This document shows positions 47,929 through 58,558 of a stretch of DNA of 64,000 nucleotides, in pieces. Numbering within the stretch: the stretch's first letter is position 1; the number at the start of each line of letters is the position of its first letter. Made by a program: the position numbers and the translations under genes. Location: the NCBI GenBank assembly GCA_911728455.2, contig OU452226.1, positions 12,417,938 through 12,481,937 of the forward strand. Reading direction: 5' to 3'. Under the pieces are notes generated by a model, which searched no databases, had not been told where the DNA came from, and was given only the letters and a program-made list of their open reading frames with translations. This DNA is from Marthasterias glacialis. Its lineage: Eukaryota; Echinodermata; Asteroidea; Forcipulatida; Asteriidae.

Positions 47929-48833
47929 TCAAGCAAGTTGTCATCACAACTACTACAGCTCATTGAAGGTGATCAGCTGACCAGTTCTCAAGTATTCTGT
48001 GGTATCTTTACATTGAACACTCCAACATGAACATATTTCAAGAGATTGAAACTGCTTGATGCAAGGCTCATGCGATTTGGTTCCATGAAGGTAAATTTAG
48101 TTTCTTTACCTTTGTACGATGCAATTCATGTGACAATTTTCATTTCATTTCACTACACAAGATAGTTGTGGTGTAAAACACCTCATACATTCAGCTATTT
48201 TTTCACCGATGTCTTTGACAAAAAATTTGATACAAGTTGTTTCCCAAGAAAAAAATGACATCATAACTAAAAGTTCAAGCATAAAGGGTTTTAAGCAAAC
48301 TTTTACTGGACTGGCATTATTTTACAACCCAAATAAAGCAGACATCTTTAATCACACTGAATCGTTTTTAATTATTATTAAATCTTAAGTTGTCACTTTA
48401 GTCACTTGTTGAAAAAGACAAAAGACTCTGTGTGCAGAGTGATTTACACGTACTCCTTCAGTATTTGAATAAGTTGGTCGCCGCAGAAGTCTTCAAGAAA
48501 GCTGAGTACAAGGGAAATAAGCAGAAAAAGAGAAAGTTGAATTCTAGCACCTTGAAATTTAAAAGCAAATTTGAATAAAAGCGTCTGTTTTTAAAAGCAA
48601 AATGTTTCAGTATCTTAGCACGTTAGTACGTTTCAGCACGTTACACCTACAAGGAATAAGGGCAATTTGTATTGTTTTTTTGCCTAGATTTTGAAAGGTG
48701 CATCATCAATTATGCATAGAAAAATTTTTTTGAGTGATGATTGATTTTGTTATCGTTTTGTAATAATGATTATAATCATGAACATATATTCGCATTTAGG
48801 CAAAATGAGTTAAATTTTCTTTGTGAAAATAAA
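47929..48833 (+). CDS. Terminal exons of an unidentified Lys-rich protein (partial)
   Basis: Best supported is the last exon, 48402-48578, after acceptor GTCACTTTAG. It is a clean 58-codon frame starting SLVEKDKRLCVQSD, ending in the basic tail KQKKRKLNSS..FKSKFE and TAA. AATAAA follows at 48828-48833. A 48-bp phase-0 exon before it (48043-48090, ending ATGAAG then GTAAAT) encodes RLKLLDARLMRFGSMK and joins in frame. An open stretch from about 47929 (GTQGSSKLSSQLLQLIEGDQ) may be a further exon, but its boundaries are unsure. The basic tail suggests a nuclear or RNA-binding protein; I do not recognise the family. Alternatively this is a decayed gene: upstream frames contain stops and no start was found. 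Confidence 0.45.
48402..48578 (+). CDS. Terminal coding exon, unidentified protein
   Basis: Component exon of the preceding entry: acceptor AG at 48400-48401, 58 codons, stop TAA at 48576-48578. Lys makes up over a fifth of the second half. Composition differs clearly from random frames in the neighbourhood. Confidence 0.5.
   Translation, partial: SLVEKDKRLCVQSDLHVLLQYLNKLVAAEVFKKAEYKGNKQKKRKLNSSTLKFKSKFE
48828..48833 (+). terminator. AATAAA polyadenylation signal
   Basis: Canonical hexamer 250 bases after the stop of the terminal exon at 48402-48578, a normal 3' UTR length. Confidence 0.45.
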
Positions 48834-49027
48834 GGATAAGAAAAGAAATGGGTTAAAATCAAGAAATCGATGATGGCTTAAAACTTTCCATCCAAGAAAA
48901 AAAATGATACCATCTCTAGCACATTGGGAAAGGGTCCTCACCAGTTTTTAATCACCCCAACCAGGGATTGGGCACATTTGCATGTTGGCTTTCATTCAAT
49001 TTCTTATTTGTAAATTTAACCTTTCAG

Positions 49028-49097
49028 AGCCAGAGATGCAGCTAATTGTTACCTGAAATCAAGAGCAGAAGGAATCACCTCTACTGACATATTGAGG
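49028..49097 (+). CDS. Candidate internal exon, unidentified
   Basis: Strong acceptor (AATTTCTTATTTG...AACCTTTCAG), then 70 bases open in one frame, one leading base plus 23 codons (ARDAANCYLKSRAEG..), then donor AGG/GTAGGC. No partner exon could be matched by phase (entry 2, exit 0). It lies beyond the preceding poly(A) signal, so it would belong to another gene or another isoform. Confidence 0.3.
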
Positions 49098-49964
49098 GTA
49101 GGCCTATAAAGGGAGAGCAACGCGCTGACATCTTGAAAGCTACATGGTGTTAAAGAGAGCAAAATGTATGAAAACATTAGTGCCACCCTAGCTATTAATT
49201 AGGGATCACGAATGAACAACTAAGTTATTATTTGTTATCTTCAATTCTGTAAGATAATCTAGATGCGTTATTTTGATGTCTTGATGTTTTCTGTTATCGT
49301 CGTATAGTGGGCTGTTTTTTGCAGCACTATACACAGTTAATGTCTTGTAAATAAGTACACCATTGCAAGCAAGCACATAGGCGTTTTTTTTTAACTTTGC
49401 AATTTGAGAGTTTATTGGAGCCTTGGTAGTGTGAAGATTCAATTGGTGGTGCGGAGAATCGAGATTTATTCGGTGGGGTCATTAGATTTGTAATCGCTGG
49501 TTAATTACATGAACACGGAAAATTTCAAAATATGTAAACGGACCTGGACACTTGCACGTGGCATGTGGGGTCCTACTGCTGGCTAGGGTTACAGCTGGAT
49601 GTTGATCTTAAAGGTGCATCAGGTCAAATGGCAGAATTTGAATGTTGAACTTATTGATAATTATAAATGTTTTTCAACAGTAAGTTTGAGTGTTAAACTT
49701 GTTTCTAAACAGTTGTAATAAATAACGTTGTTGTGTTGTGATTTCTTAATCAGAATCATTAGAAATAAAGAAACAGAAGTTGAAATGAACCAATGGTAAT
49801 AGAGAGTTGTTCAGTGAGTCCATAATTTTAAATAGAGTAAGAAAAACCTTTATGAATTATCTAAAAAGTGAGAGAAACATTTTATAGGATTCAAAGGTCA
49901 AAGTTCAAGGTCAGGTCAGAGGTGAAAGGTCCATACACTGCACAAGCAATGGGGCACATGAAAA
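49098..49964. other. No gene seen
   Basis: AT-rich; no further exon identified. Confidence 0.4.
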
Positions 49965-50878
49965 TCCCAAAACCCCTCCATGGTGATAATCCTTTTTAGA
50001 CCCAGGATACAGGCTTATTTCCTATGCAGATAGCTATATAACCGTCATATAGCTAAATAAACATTATTTATAAATAAGCATATTATTTAATTATTTATAA
50101 ATAAACATATTTTGAATATATAATCATTATTTAGCTATCATTATTTATTAATAGCATTATTTAATTATATAACCGTTATTTAGCTATATAACCGTTATTT
50201 GGTTATATAACCATTAATTAAATATAAAACCATTATTTAGCTATATAACCATTATTTATAATTATTTATAAATTGAATTTAAATTCTTCAATTGTGTGCC
50301 GACGTTCAGCATCAACAATTTACAGGGAACCACCAAAAAACTTCCTTTTTTTATTTAAAAAATTGCAATTTATGAGATATGAGGTCTAATGTAATTGTAA
50401 AACCTCTGGAAAATAAGATTACTGCAAGTTTTGAACAAAAAAAACCCTATTTAAACAAAAACTGAATTATGAGAAAAAAACCTCCATGGTGAAAATCCCC
50501 TTTTGACCCAGGATATGGGCGGTATCCTATGCAGATATTTTGTACATGGCCTATGGAGTGATGTGAACCCGTTATATGGGCATATTCTTAGTCTCGGAGT
50601 CCCTATACACTGTACACAAGCAATGGGCACAGGAATATAGCTATATCCCGGGTCCACCAAGGTCCATACACTGTGCACAAACAATGTGTACAGGAATATA
50701 GCTATATAACGGGTCCACAAAGTCACTTACGCTGTGCACAAGCAATTGGCACAGGAATATAAGTCTATAACGGATCCACCATGCTCCGTAGGCCGTGTAC
50801 AAAATAACTGTACAGGAAATTGCCCATATCCAGGGTCAAAACGGCAATTTCTCATGGAGGGGTTTTGTGATTATTGGA
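49965..50878. mobile_element. Foldback element containing AT-rich and ~66-bp tandem repeats
   Basis: Ends CAAAACCCCTCCATGG and CATGGAGGGGTTTTG are inverted repeats, with inward blocks GACCCAGGATA / TATCCAGGGTC. The left half has AT-rich tandem words (GCTATATAACC(G/A)TTATTTA), from about 50025 to 50275. A second direct copy of the end-like block CCTCCATGGTGAAAATCCCC lies at 50482. The right half has three to four units of about 66 bp carrying CACTGTGCACAA.CAAT and GGCACAGGAATATAGCTATA. Confidence 0.65.
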
Positions 50879-52670
50879 ATTTGTGATTAAATTAAATGTT
50901 TTGAGGGGAAATATACAGCGAAAAGTCGTTTTTAAGGCTTTTAAAGGTTCAATAGACTTATTACGAACTCTCAAGAAAATTGTAGTTTTTATAATTTATA
51001 TCCATCATTTAAATATTATAACCATTATATATTTTCTCATGCTGGTCATGCCAAAATTGACTTGAATTGAAATTCTTTAATGTTGTGTGTTTTTGATTTG
51101 TCTTGTCTTTTTGCTTTTGTTCTGTATTTTCTACTTTGTCTTTTTGGAATTACTGGAAAATGTTGAACTTAAAAATTAGCCCTCAAACTTTGCTGCCCCT
51201 CCTATAATTGTTCCACATTGCATTTGTAATTATATTATGTATTTATTACTATACCATGTTACTGTTTTTTATCCTGTGAAATTAATAAAGGAAACGAATG
51301 AAATCAGAAATGACATTTTAATGAAACCCACGGGATTCTCAAAAAAGCGACTTACTTTAACCCCTAGGCCTGAAGCTACATGTGTGTACTGAGTACAGGA
51401 GAAGCCAAAGTTCGCGATACTTTCAAAGTTTTCGACAATTTGTTATGAAACTTGCCACAAAATGTTAATTTCATCAACTTCTAAATGATGACGTAAACAA
51501 ACAAAATTCAGGAAAATTTGCCATTGGAGGGCCTCTTTGGTTGTTATTTTTCCTATAACTGATCAAAACCGTATTTTTACCCATGTACTTTCGGTATTAA
51601 GTTCGTGTCTGAATGCTATACAACTTTACAAACTTATCTATTTTGACATAATCAATAACATGAAGTTGTATTTTCTTATTACTGGGGTCAAATAGGCGAA
51701 AAATCGTGTGCCAAAAACTGATTATCATAATTTTGTAAGCCCACGACGTTTTTTTAAACAATAATATCTGGGGGTCATGCAATTAATAATGCTAATAGTT
51801 ATCACAACCTGGGGATTCCTTAATTCAAGTTTTGAGTAGACTCGATACATTTTGGCTTTAAAGATGGTCCTATTTGGCCTTGGAAGTGGAGGGATGCTTC
51901 ATGAAGAGTGGCAGCAAGTCGGTTTTGGAAAAAAAATACTTTTTTTTACGGGGTTTTTTTTTCTTGGGGGCAATTAGCAACAACAATTCTCAACGGCTAA
52001 CCTACTAAAAAATGTAAAGAAAAATGATGTTCAGTGGTCGGAAATCATATTTGATTTGTTTTATAGAGGCTGAGAGTCTTTAAAATATTTTTTAAAGTAT
52101 TTTTTAATATTTAGCATTGGTTGCTATGAGAGCCGTGGTGCACCCGTAGTACTTGCGCCGATAATTGAAGAAAACGCCCTCAAGAGGTATAAGGCTCACG
52201 TGACAAGTAACGGCGCCATAAATGATCAAAAGATACCACGACCACCAGCAGCTAGCACTAACAGTACGTGGATTGAATTGAATACACGTCTCTTTTCATT
52301 CGAGGTACATGTAAGTATTTAATCTAATTTAAACTCCTTCTAACTTGTTAACATATCTCTTAAATGTGAGCCTCAATTTTAGTATAGTTTTCTGATACTG
52401 GGCGGTATGATACTGAGTGATATAGTGGACAGACAGTCAGTGCTAAAAGGTAAGCACTGTATCATAATAAGGCGCAGGGTTGAACTTAACGTAACCGAAT
52501 TATTTAACATAACCGATGCCAACGTCACCAGCTATGCAGACACAGCAACTGTTTGGGCTGTTCATGTGTCGTGTCAGGCCACCACGGGCGGCCTATTTTT
52601 TTCCCCGCCAGGAAAGATGAGGTCACTTGGCATAAATGGGTGTGTTTTCTGCCCAACTCGGTGTTTGCAC
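50879..52670. other. No supported gene; CpG-richer patch at the end
   Basis: Mostly AT-rich. At about 52110-52310 the sequence becomes richer in CpG and ends in an excellent donor-like ACAT/GTAAGT at 52311. Its phase (2) would fit the entry phase of the BPHL-like exon at 55662, but the upstream frame has a stop (TGA) and no ATG, so I do not call an exon. It might be a promoter or 5' UTR region. Confidence 0.35.
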
Positions 52671-52679
52671 GTGTGCACG

Positions 52680-53778
52680 TAGTTGCGATAATCGTAACCC
52701 TCCATCCTCCCGACGGTCGAAGACCGGAGGGTTACGACACAAGACTGATATTATCGACGTTATGGGCAGTTTTGACCAGTTTTTGCCAGACTCGTGATCA
52801 GATTCGTCCTTTTTTTCCACTTTCCAAAATCATGACAGACATTCTAAACACATGGAGTTGATCTTTATTGTATGACAACGTCATCTGGAACCCTTAAAAC
52901 AACATCATGAAAATATTTGGCAGAAAAAACGACAAAAACTTACCAAAAGACTGACCGAATATATCCATAATCCATAGCGGGGCCAACTAGTGATTTTGAA
53001 CGTCGCACTTGCTTGGCAACAACCAATCAGCGTGACCAAACCAAACACGCATCTGGACGAGCCATGGCTGTCGTATGCGTATCGGCCATTCCAGCTTGCA
53101 AACTCACCGCCTGTGTGTGTAAGCATGGATCCCCGGACCGTGTGCGCAGCATGCAGGTGCGTATGAACATCGTGCGTGCACAAACTACACAGCTCGTAGT
53201 ACTGCCGTGTTACCACACGGCCACACACTGACTGACTGTGCATGCGTGTAGCATAGTGTACACAATACATTGTGCGTGTACAATGTACAATGTACAATGT
53301 ACATGAACATGTACAATGTCCAGGGGGATCGATGCTTACACACACAGGCGGTGAGTTTGCAAGTTGGAATGGCCGATATGCTCACGACAGCCATGGCTCG
53401 TCCGGATGTGTGTTTGGTTGGGTCACGCTGATTGGTTGTAGTCAAGCAAATGCGACGTTCAAAATCACTAGTTGGCCCCGCTATGGATTATGGATATATA
53501 CGGTCAGTCTTTTGGTAAGTTTTTGTCGTTTTTTCTGCCAAATATTTTCATGATGTTGTTTTAAGGGTTCCAGATGACGTTGTCATACAATAAAGATCAA
53601 CTCCATGTGTTTAGAAAGTCTGTCATGATTTTGGAAAGTGGAAAAAAAGGACGAATCTGATCACGAGTCTGGCAAAAACTGGTCAAAACTGCCCATAACG
53701 TCGATAATATCAGTCTTGTGTCGTAACCCTCCGGTCTCCGACCGTCGGGAGGATGGAGGGTTACGATTATCGCAACTA
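52680..53778. mobile_element. Mutator-like palindromic element, 1,099 bp, 9-bp target duplication
   Basis: GTGTGCACG occurs directly before (52671-52679) and after (53779-53787) the element. The ends TAGTTGCGATAATCGTAACC and GGTTACGATTATCGCAACTA are perfect inverted repeats, and the arms stay almost perfectly complementary for about 455 bp each. The spacer (about 53137-53321) includes CAATGTA tandem words. Long terminal inverted repeats with 9-bp target duplication are the hallmark of Mutator-like elements. No transposase is encoded; the short frames are mirror images of each other. Confidence 0.9.
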
Positions 53779-53787
53779 GTGTGCACG

Positions 53788-54909
53788 TCGCAGCCTTGCC
53801 AGTACTGGTAGTATGCAGTTGGCCTGTAACTTGAAGTTGGAGTTAACTAACACTAACAGGGAGAAGGAAGTAATTGCATGGTCTGTTCATCAACAACTTA
53901 ACCAAGTGAATTGTCACTGGAGTCCTACAGGTATTATTTAAAATGACAGCCCAACATTTTTCAAGTCAATGTTTATCAACTTCGCAGATAAACATTGAAA
54001 CTTGTGTCGATACTTTTTCTGAATTTTCCAATTGTCTCATGTTTGTGTTTTTTTAACTTGGAAACTAGTTCATGACTTTAACGATAAAGTCATAAACTTT
54101 CACTGGAACAAATTGGGAAAAGTGAAGCAAAAATTTCTTTTAACAACAGAACCTGAAAATACAATTTTTTTTTTTTTTTTCCGGAAATAGTTCAGGCACA
54201 ACCAATCACTTTACTGTGTTTACTCTGATTGGTAATACTGTTACTTAACAAAACAACAGCTCCTTCCATAATAATTCAAATCTAAAAGTTACTCGAAAAG
54301 TTGGAAGTTTAGAAAAGATGGCTGTGGCAAAACCGCAACCACTATAAAACCACTTTCTCCTATAAAACCAACACAGTGCCAATTGCAAATTACTTAAAAG
54401 AACATTCTGGCATTAAACCTGAAAGTTTAAGAAAGGAAGATGCATGCTGTACACATGTATGAAATAAAATAAAACATAATGTCACCAATTATACAATCCT
54501 TTAAAAATTGGTCACAAGAGCACTTGCAAGAAACTTAACACTCATGCAAGTACCAGGATACTGCTTGTAACGGAAATAACAGAGAGGATGTGGCAGAGTG
54601 TTTAAAAGATCACTTTGAAAACACACGCACTATTCCTGGTACCCAGAGATTGCATTCTTTCAAACCAATATCAAGGAACTGTATTGAAGTGCAAGAATTT
54701 TCATCAAGCAAACAACACTAAGTATTCTGCCTATTCAGCAAACAGATGTAATTTCTGCTTTATCAACATAATAAATGATGAATAGTTCTTGCAGTGACCC
54801 CCCCCCCCCCACCCCACCCAAGACAAAAATCCAGATGGCACCTAAGAAAAGCATGACACATTTTCTTTTTCTTCTTTATTTTACTTTAAAGTGGTATACA
54901 TAAACTGTT
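53788..54909. other. No clear gene; reading-frame fragments of possible decayed element
   Basis: A splice-flanked-looking open stretch at about 53859-53930 (EKEVIAWSVHQQLNQ..) and another at about 54374-54466 (PIANYLKEHSGIKPESLRK..) look more protein-like than chance but have stops on all sides. They may be remnants of a transposon gene. Poly-T at about 54165-54180 and poly-C at about 54798-54811. Confidence 0.3.
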
Positions 54910-55265
54910 TTATTTCTCCAATATATGCTCCACTTCATCAAAGTATTTGTTGACTTTTTTCGAAGAGGTAGATTTAGTTCTCATTATCTCAAGTGATCTG
55001 GGCCTCTGTACCTTGAGTTCCGGCCAGCGTTTCATGAAGCCATTGAACCACTTTAGTGATTATGGCTTTTCTGACGTCTTTCTCTTTCCAAGGTTGATAG
55101 CCAAGTCAGTAGCAAGTGATGTATAACTTCAGCACGGGTGTAACCATAGCCAAAGGAAGCCATCAACTCAATGTGTCTTAATAGTGTTTGTTTCTCTTCC
55201 TGACTCATTAGGGGAGCAGGTCCAGATCTGATAGCTTCGAACTTGGTTTTTCCACTAATTCTATC
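54910..55265 (-). pseudogene. pogo/Tigger-type transposase N-terminal fragment (CENP-B-like HTH), broken
   Basis: Minus-strand translation in two frames gives SGKTKFEAIRSG, MSQEEKQTLLRHIELM, FGYGYTRAEVIH, then after a frameshift DLAINLGKRKTSEKP, a stop, KWFNGFMKRWPELKV, PRSLEIMRTKS, VNKYFDEVEHILEK and stop. This order (E..L..HI..MA..GYG.TR..V, then KWF.GF..RWPEL...PRSLE..R..S) is the CENP-B/HTH DNA-binding region seen at the N-terminus of pogo-like transposases in animals. The DDE catalytic domain that should follow is absent. A frameshift and at least one stop make it a relic. Confidence 0.75.
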
Positions 55266-55486
55266 ATGTTAAGTATGGGACAAAGAAAGTTCTTGAAGCT
55301 ACGTTGGGTTTGACAACGCTACTCGCTAAACGCCATTGTAGTCCCTTTGGGGAATGAATGCGCGAAAGTTTTAGCTACCAATTCCTTAAGAGGAATATTA
55401 AAAAAAGGGAAATAAAGCCCAACATCCATTAAAAATCAAAAAATTCCCTTAGAAAGTAATGAAAGTGGCAGTCGGATATGGAAACT

Positions 55487-55530
55487 TTTTCGTTCGGTCG
55501 GGAGCATGGAGGATTACGATCATCGCAACC
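55487..55530. mobile_element. Solo terminal remnant of the Mutator-like family
   Basis: CGGTCGGGAGCATGGAGG followed by ATTACGATCATCGCAAC closely matches the right end of the 52680-53778 element (GTCGGGAGGATGGAGGG, TTACGATTATCGCAAC). The rest of that copy is missing. Confidence 0.7.
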
Positions 55531-55661
55531 ACATCTGACCAACCTTTTATTTTTAACAAGACATTTTTAGTTCATAATCTGGAAGTTGCACATGTGCCTG
55601 TTTCCATTGTTTGACCTCAGAATCGTATTTAATTCTTTGTGTGATTTGATATTTTTTGTAG

Positions 55662-55756
55662 TGAAGGAAACAAAGTAGCAGTAAATGGCATGCAGCTGCA
55701 TCGTGAACAGACAGGCAAAGGGAACCATCCTGTGTTACTCATCTCTGGGGCACTGG
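55662..55756 (+). CDS. BPHL: Biphenyl hydrolase-like protein (valacyclovir hydrolase) exon, partial gene
   Basis: A 95-bp exon between acceptor GATATTTTTTGTAG and donor CTGG/GTAAGA. It encodes EGNKVAVNGMQLHREQTG then KGNHPVLLISGALG. In BPHL, a mitochondrial alpha/beta-hydrolase, the same place near the mature N-terminus has KVAVNG.QLHY.QTG.G.H.VLLL.G.LG, which forms the first beta strands and the loop leading to the oxyanion region. Entry phase is 2 and exit phase 1. I found no first exon upstream and no downstream exon with the catalytic Ser, Asp or His in the remaining 8 kb. The gene therefore either has long introns running past the window, is interrupted by the insertions that follow, or is an isolated duplicated exon. 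Confidence 0.7.
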
Positions 55757-56459
55757 GTAAGATATTTAAAGAACAGTAGGGTTACTGTTGGTTGAGCTTG
55801 TAAAATGTCAAAGACTGATAGAGATACAACTTAAAACTTTCGAAAATCTGCTCTGAAATTTATTCTACATTTAAGTGAGCAATTGTTGAACTTTCTTTTT
55901 TTAAAGTGTTAATATTCAGTTTACATTTGACGTGCACCGATGTGTGATGTCAACAAATGTAAACTCAACTTGAACACTGAAATTTACGACTGCCACAACA
56001 CCTAAGATGAGGTTTAAAAATGCTTTTGAGGCCCTGATGTTTTTTTAACATTGAAAAAAATCGTTATTATTATTTATTCAGCCATTTCTCAAAGTACAAT
56101 ACAAACTTACAGTACAATATAGAAAATCATCTCATTGCACAGGATAAAATACTTGGAAGTTGTTTTGAAAAATTAGTAAATGAATATTTTTTGAATATTA
56201 AAGACATAAACTGAAACTCTGGAACAAACATTTAAAAAACAAGGACAGCTCATTATCAAGTTGGCCAGGATTAACAAAAGTGTACTCAAACACTACAACT
56301 CAAAAGTCTGCCATTCCAAACTTGAAAATGAAAATGGGCATCACCATGGCAGCTAAGAATCTGGATCATGTACAGAAACTACTAGTGTGGGGAGACAATG
56401 CATTTTTCACCCATAAAGATATTCAAGGTTATATGAGGGTACATATGTGATTTCTATTT
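55757..56459. other. No gene seen
   Basis: AT-rich, intron-like if the BPHL exon is active. No further BPHL-like exon found. Confidence 0.4.
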
Positions 56460-56702
56460 GCCGAGCTGTCTAGTTCCACTGGCTAAGACATTTGGGTATG
56501 GGTTCGAATCCCGGTCATGACACTTGTGTCCTTGAGCAAAACACTTAACTGTAATTGCTTATCTTCACCCAGGGGTATAATGGGTACCTGTGAGGGCAGA
56601 GATGGTTCATGTGATTGATTAAGCTTGGTGCACTACATACTTGACAGCACAGCCTGCATCCCTAGGGAGCCGAGATGGTTTCAAAGAATGAAATAAATAA
56701 AA
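56460..56702 (+). mobile_element. tRNA-derived SINE, near full length
   Basis: Head GCCGAGCTGTCTAGTTCCAC(TGGCTAAGACA) resembles the first half of a Ser/Leu-type tRNA, followed by a perfect B-box GGTTCGAATCC. The body reads CCTTGAGCAAAACACTTAAC, CACCCAGGGGTATAATGGGT and ACCTGTGAGGGCAGAGATGG, and the tail GAATGAAATAAATAAAAG is A-rich. This GAGCAAAACACTTAA..GGGGTATAAATGGG architecture is common in deuterostome SINEs. Confidence 0.85.
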
Positions 56703-57299
56703 GCCTGGGCCATTACCTTTGGCATAGGATTGGTACTAAACCCGGAACCATGGCTGGATTCCCGGTTCACTCTGACTTACCTCCATTGAGCCGAAATCAA
56801 TAAATAAACCACAATGGAAGCCTCTTGATGCCTCATTATCCTCTTCTTGACACAAAAGAACAAAGGTTTGTAATCGGGGATTACACAAAAACCACCTCTC
56901 ATAATGGCCAGAATAAGGCAAAATATTCAAGACCATATTTTGTCTTGGTGTGGGTGAAACGAAGCGTGTGGGGTCTGTACACACTCATCAGCAGTGGAAT
57001 GTCTGGGCGACCTTTGCTCTGGTATTCCGATTTTACACCGGTTCACATCTGTCAAGAACAAAGGCCTTAACTTGAGAATCACCACTCAATGATATACCCC
57101 TATACTAGTGGACTGGTGTTATATAAGAAAAACATGGGCCATCTCTTTTATTATGCTTATTGTTTAAAACCGCAAAATATAAAGCATGTGGCACCCTCTT
57201 ATTGTCAAAGCATTTTTTAATTGATGCTGCAATTTTAGGAAAACACCATCACACCCTTTTCACATATTGTTGTTTTTATTTGCTTTGCATTTAGACTAG

Positions 57300-57402
57300 C
57301 TACAGACATGCCATTGTCAGATGAAGTGTATCCGCCAAAAGAAGATGTCTGATGCGCGTGCTGTCCAGTGTCAAGATTCAAGGATGTGTTTTCCATCAAC
57401 AG
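57300..57402 (+). other. Exon-like cassette S, copy 1 (open tail)
   Basis: Acceptor-like TTTGCTTTGCATTTAGACTAG and donor-like CAACAG/GTAAAG flank 103 bp. Entered in phase 1 the frame reads ATDMPLSDEVYPPKEDV then TGA at 57350-57352. This resembles APSVDDIYLSQNEDS-stop of the exon at 62812, also phase 1, so it may be a duplicated alternative last exon. In another frame (phase 0) the whole 103 bp is open. Expression is unknown. Confidence 0.4.
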
Positions 57403-58558
57403 GTAAAGTCATGAACAACCATTCATTTGAGATGCATCCACAGATTTTGGACAGTTTGATGACACTATGCTTTAACCAGTTGCTTTAACCGCCAGGATTT
57501 AAAAAAAATCCCGTCCCTCTGACGGGATTATTTTGTCTGAATTGCCAGAATCATTTTTCTCTGAGAGTACCGCTGGCTCAAAGAAACCCTGACAAAGCCA
57601 AGGGAATAAATTTACATCATGCATTTTGTTTTCTTGACCGTGAATTGCAAAGCACTGGCCGTTACCTATGGCATAGGATTGGTACTCAACTTAAATTCAT
57701 GGCTTAATTCCCAGTTCACTCTTACCTCCATTGAGCCAAAATCAATGAATAAACAATGATGGAAGCCTCTCGATGTTTCGTAATCCTCTTCTTTGAACAA
57801 AAAGACAAAGGTCTGGGCTCAGGGATTACACAAAAACCACCTCTGAATGGCCAAAAAACAGCAAAATATTCAAGACCATGTTTTGTCTTTGTATGCGTGA
57901 AATGAAGCATGAGACAGCATGTGTGTGGTCTTTGCACACTCAGCAGTGGAATGTCCGGGTAACCTTTGCTCCGGTACTCCAATTGTACACAATGGCGTCT
58001 GTACACCGGTTCCATTTCCAGGCAGGGTAAAGTTTTGCGTGTAATTAGATCATCCAGTGCCAACTGCTTATAAGAGAAGTTAAACAGTCTTGAGTTGTAG
58101 AGTTGTGTAATTTTGTTTTCTGTTTGTTGTTGTGATTATTTAATAAAAAATAAAACGGTTGGGGAGAAATGATCCTGTAACTATTGCGAAAAAGGCACCT
58201 CCCCCCGGGACAGACTAAGTTATCGGGAGACTGTAACGGTAGCGATGCGCTGCTACTGCCTCAGCAGTCTACAGTCCAGCACCGTCCTGCAGCCACAGCC
58301 GGCTGCAGGCGCTGGCAGTTCCTTTGGCCGAGTAGGGGACCCAACACAGTCTTCGTCTCCTGCCAACTTAATGGACCAAATGTGTCAAGAACAAATGGCC
58401 TTAAATTGAGAATCCTCTCTCGATAGTATACCCCTAGTGGACAGGTGTGATAAGAAAAACATGGGCCATCTCTTTTATTAAGCTTATTGTTTACACCACA
58501 AGATATAAAGCGTATAGCGCCCTCTTGTGGTCAAAGCATTTTTTAATTGATGCTGCGA

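Noticed and set aside
52213-52310. First exon of the BPHL-like gene ending at the GTAAGT donor (52311)
   Set aside because: Phase fits, but the required frame has a TGA and no start codon.
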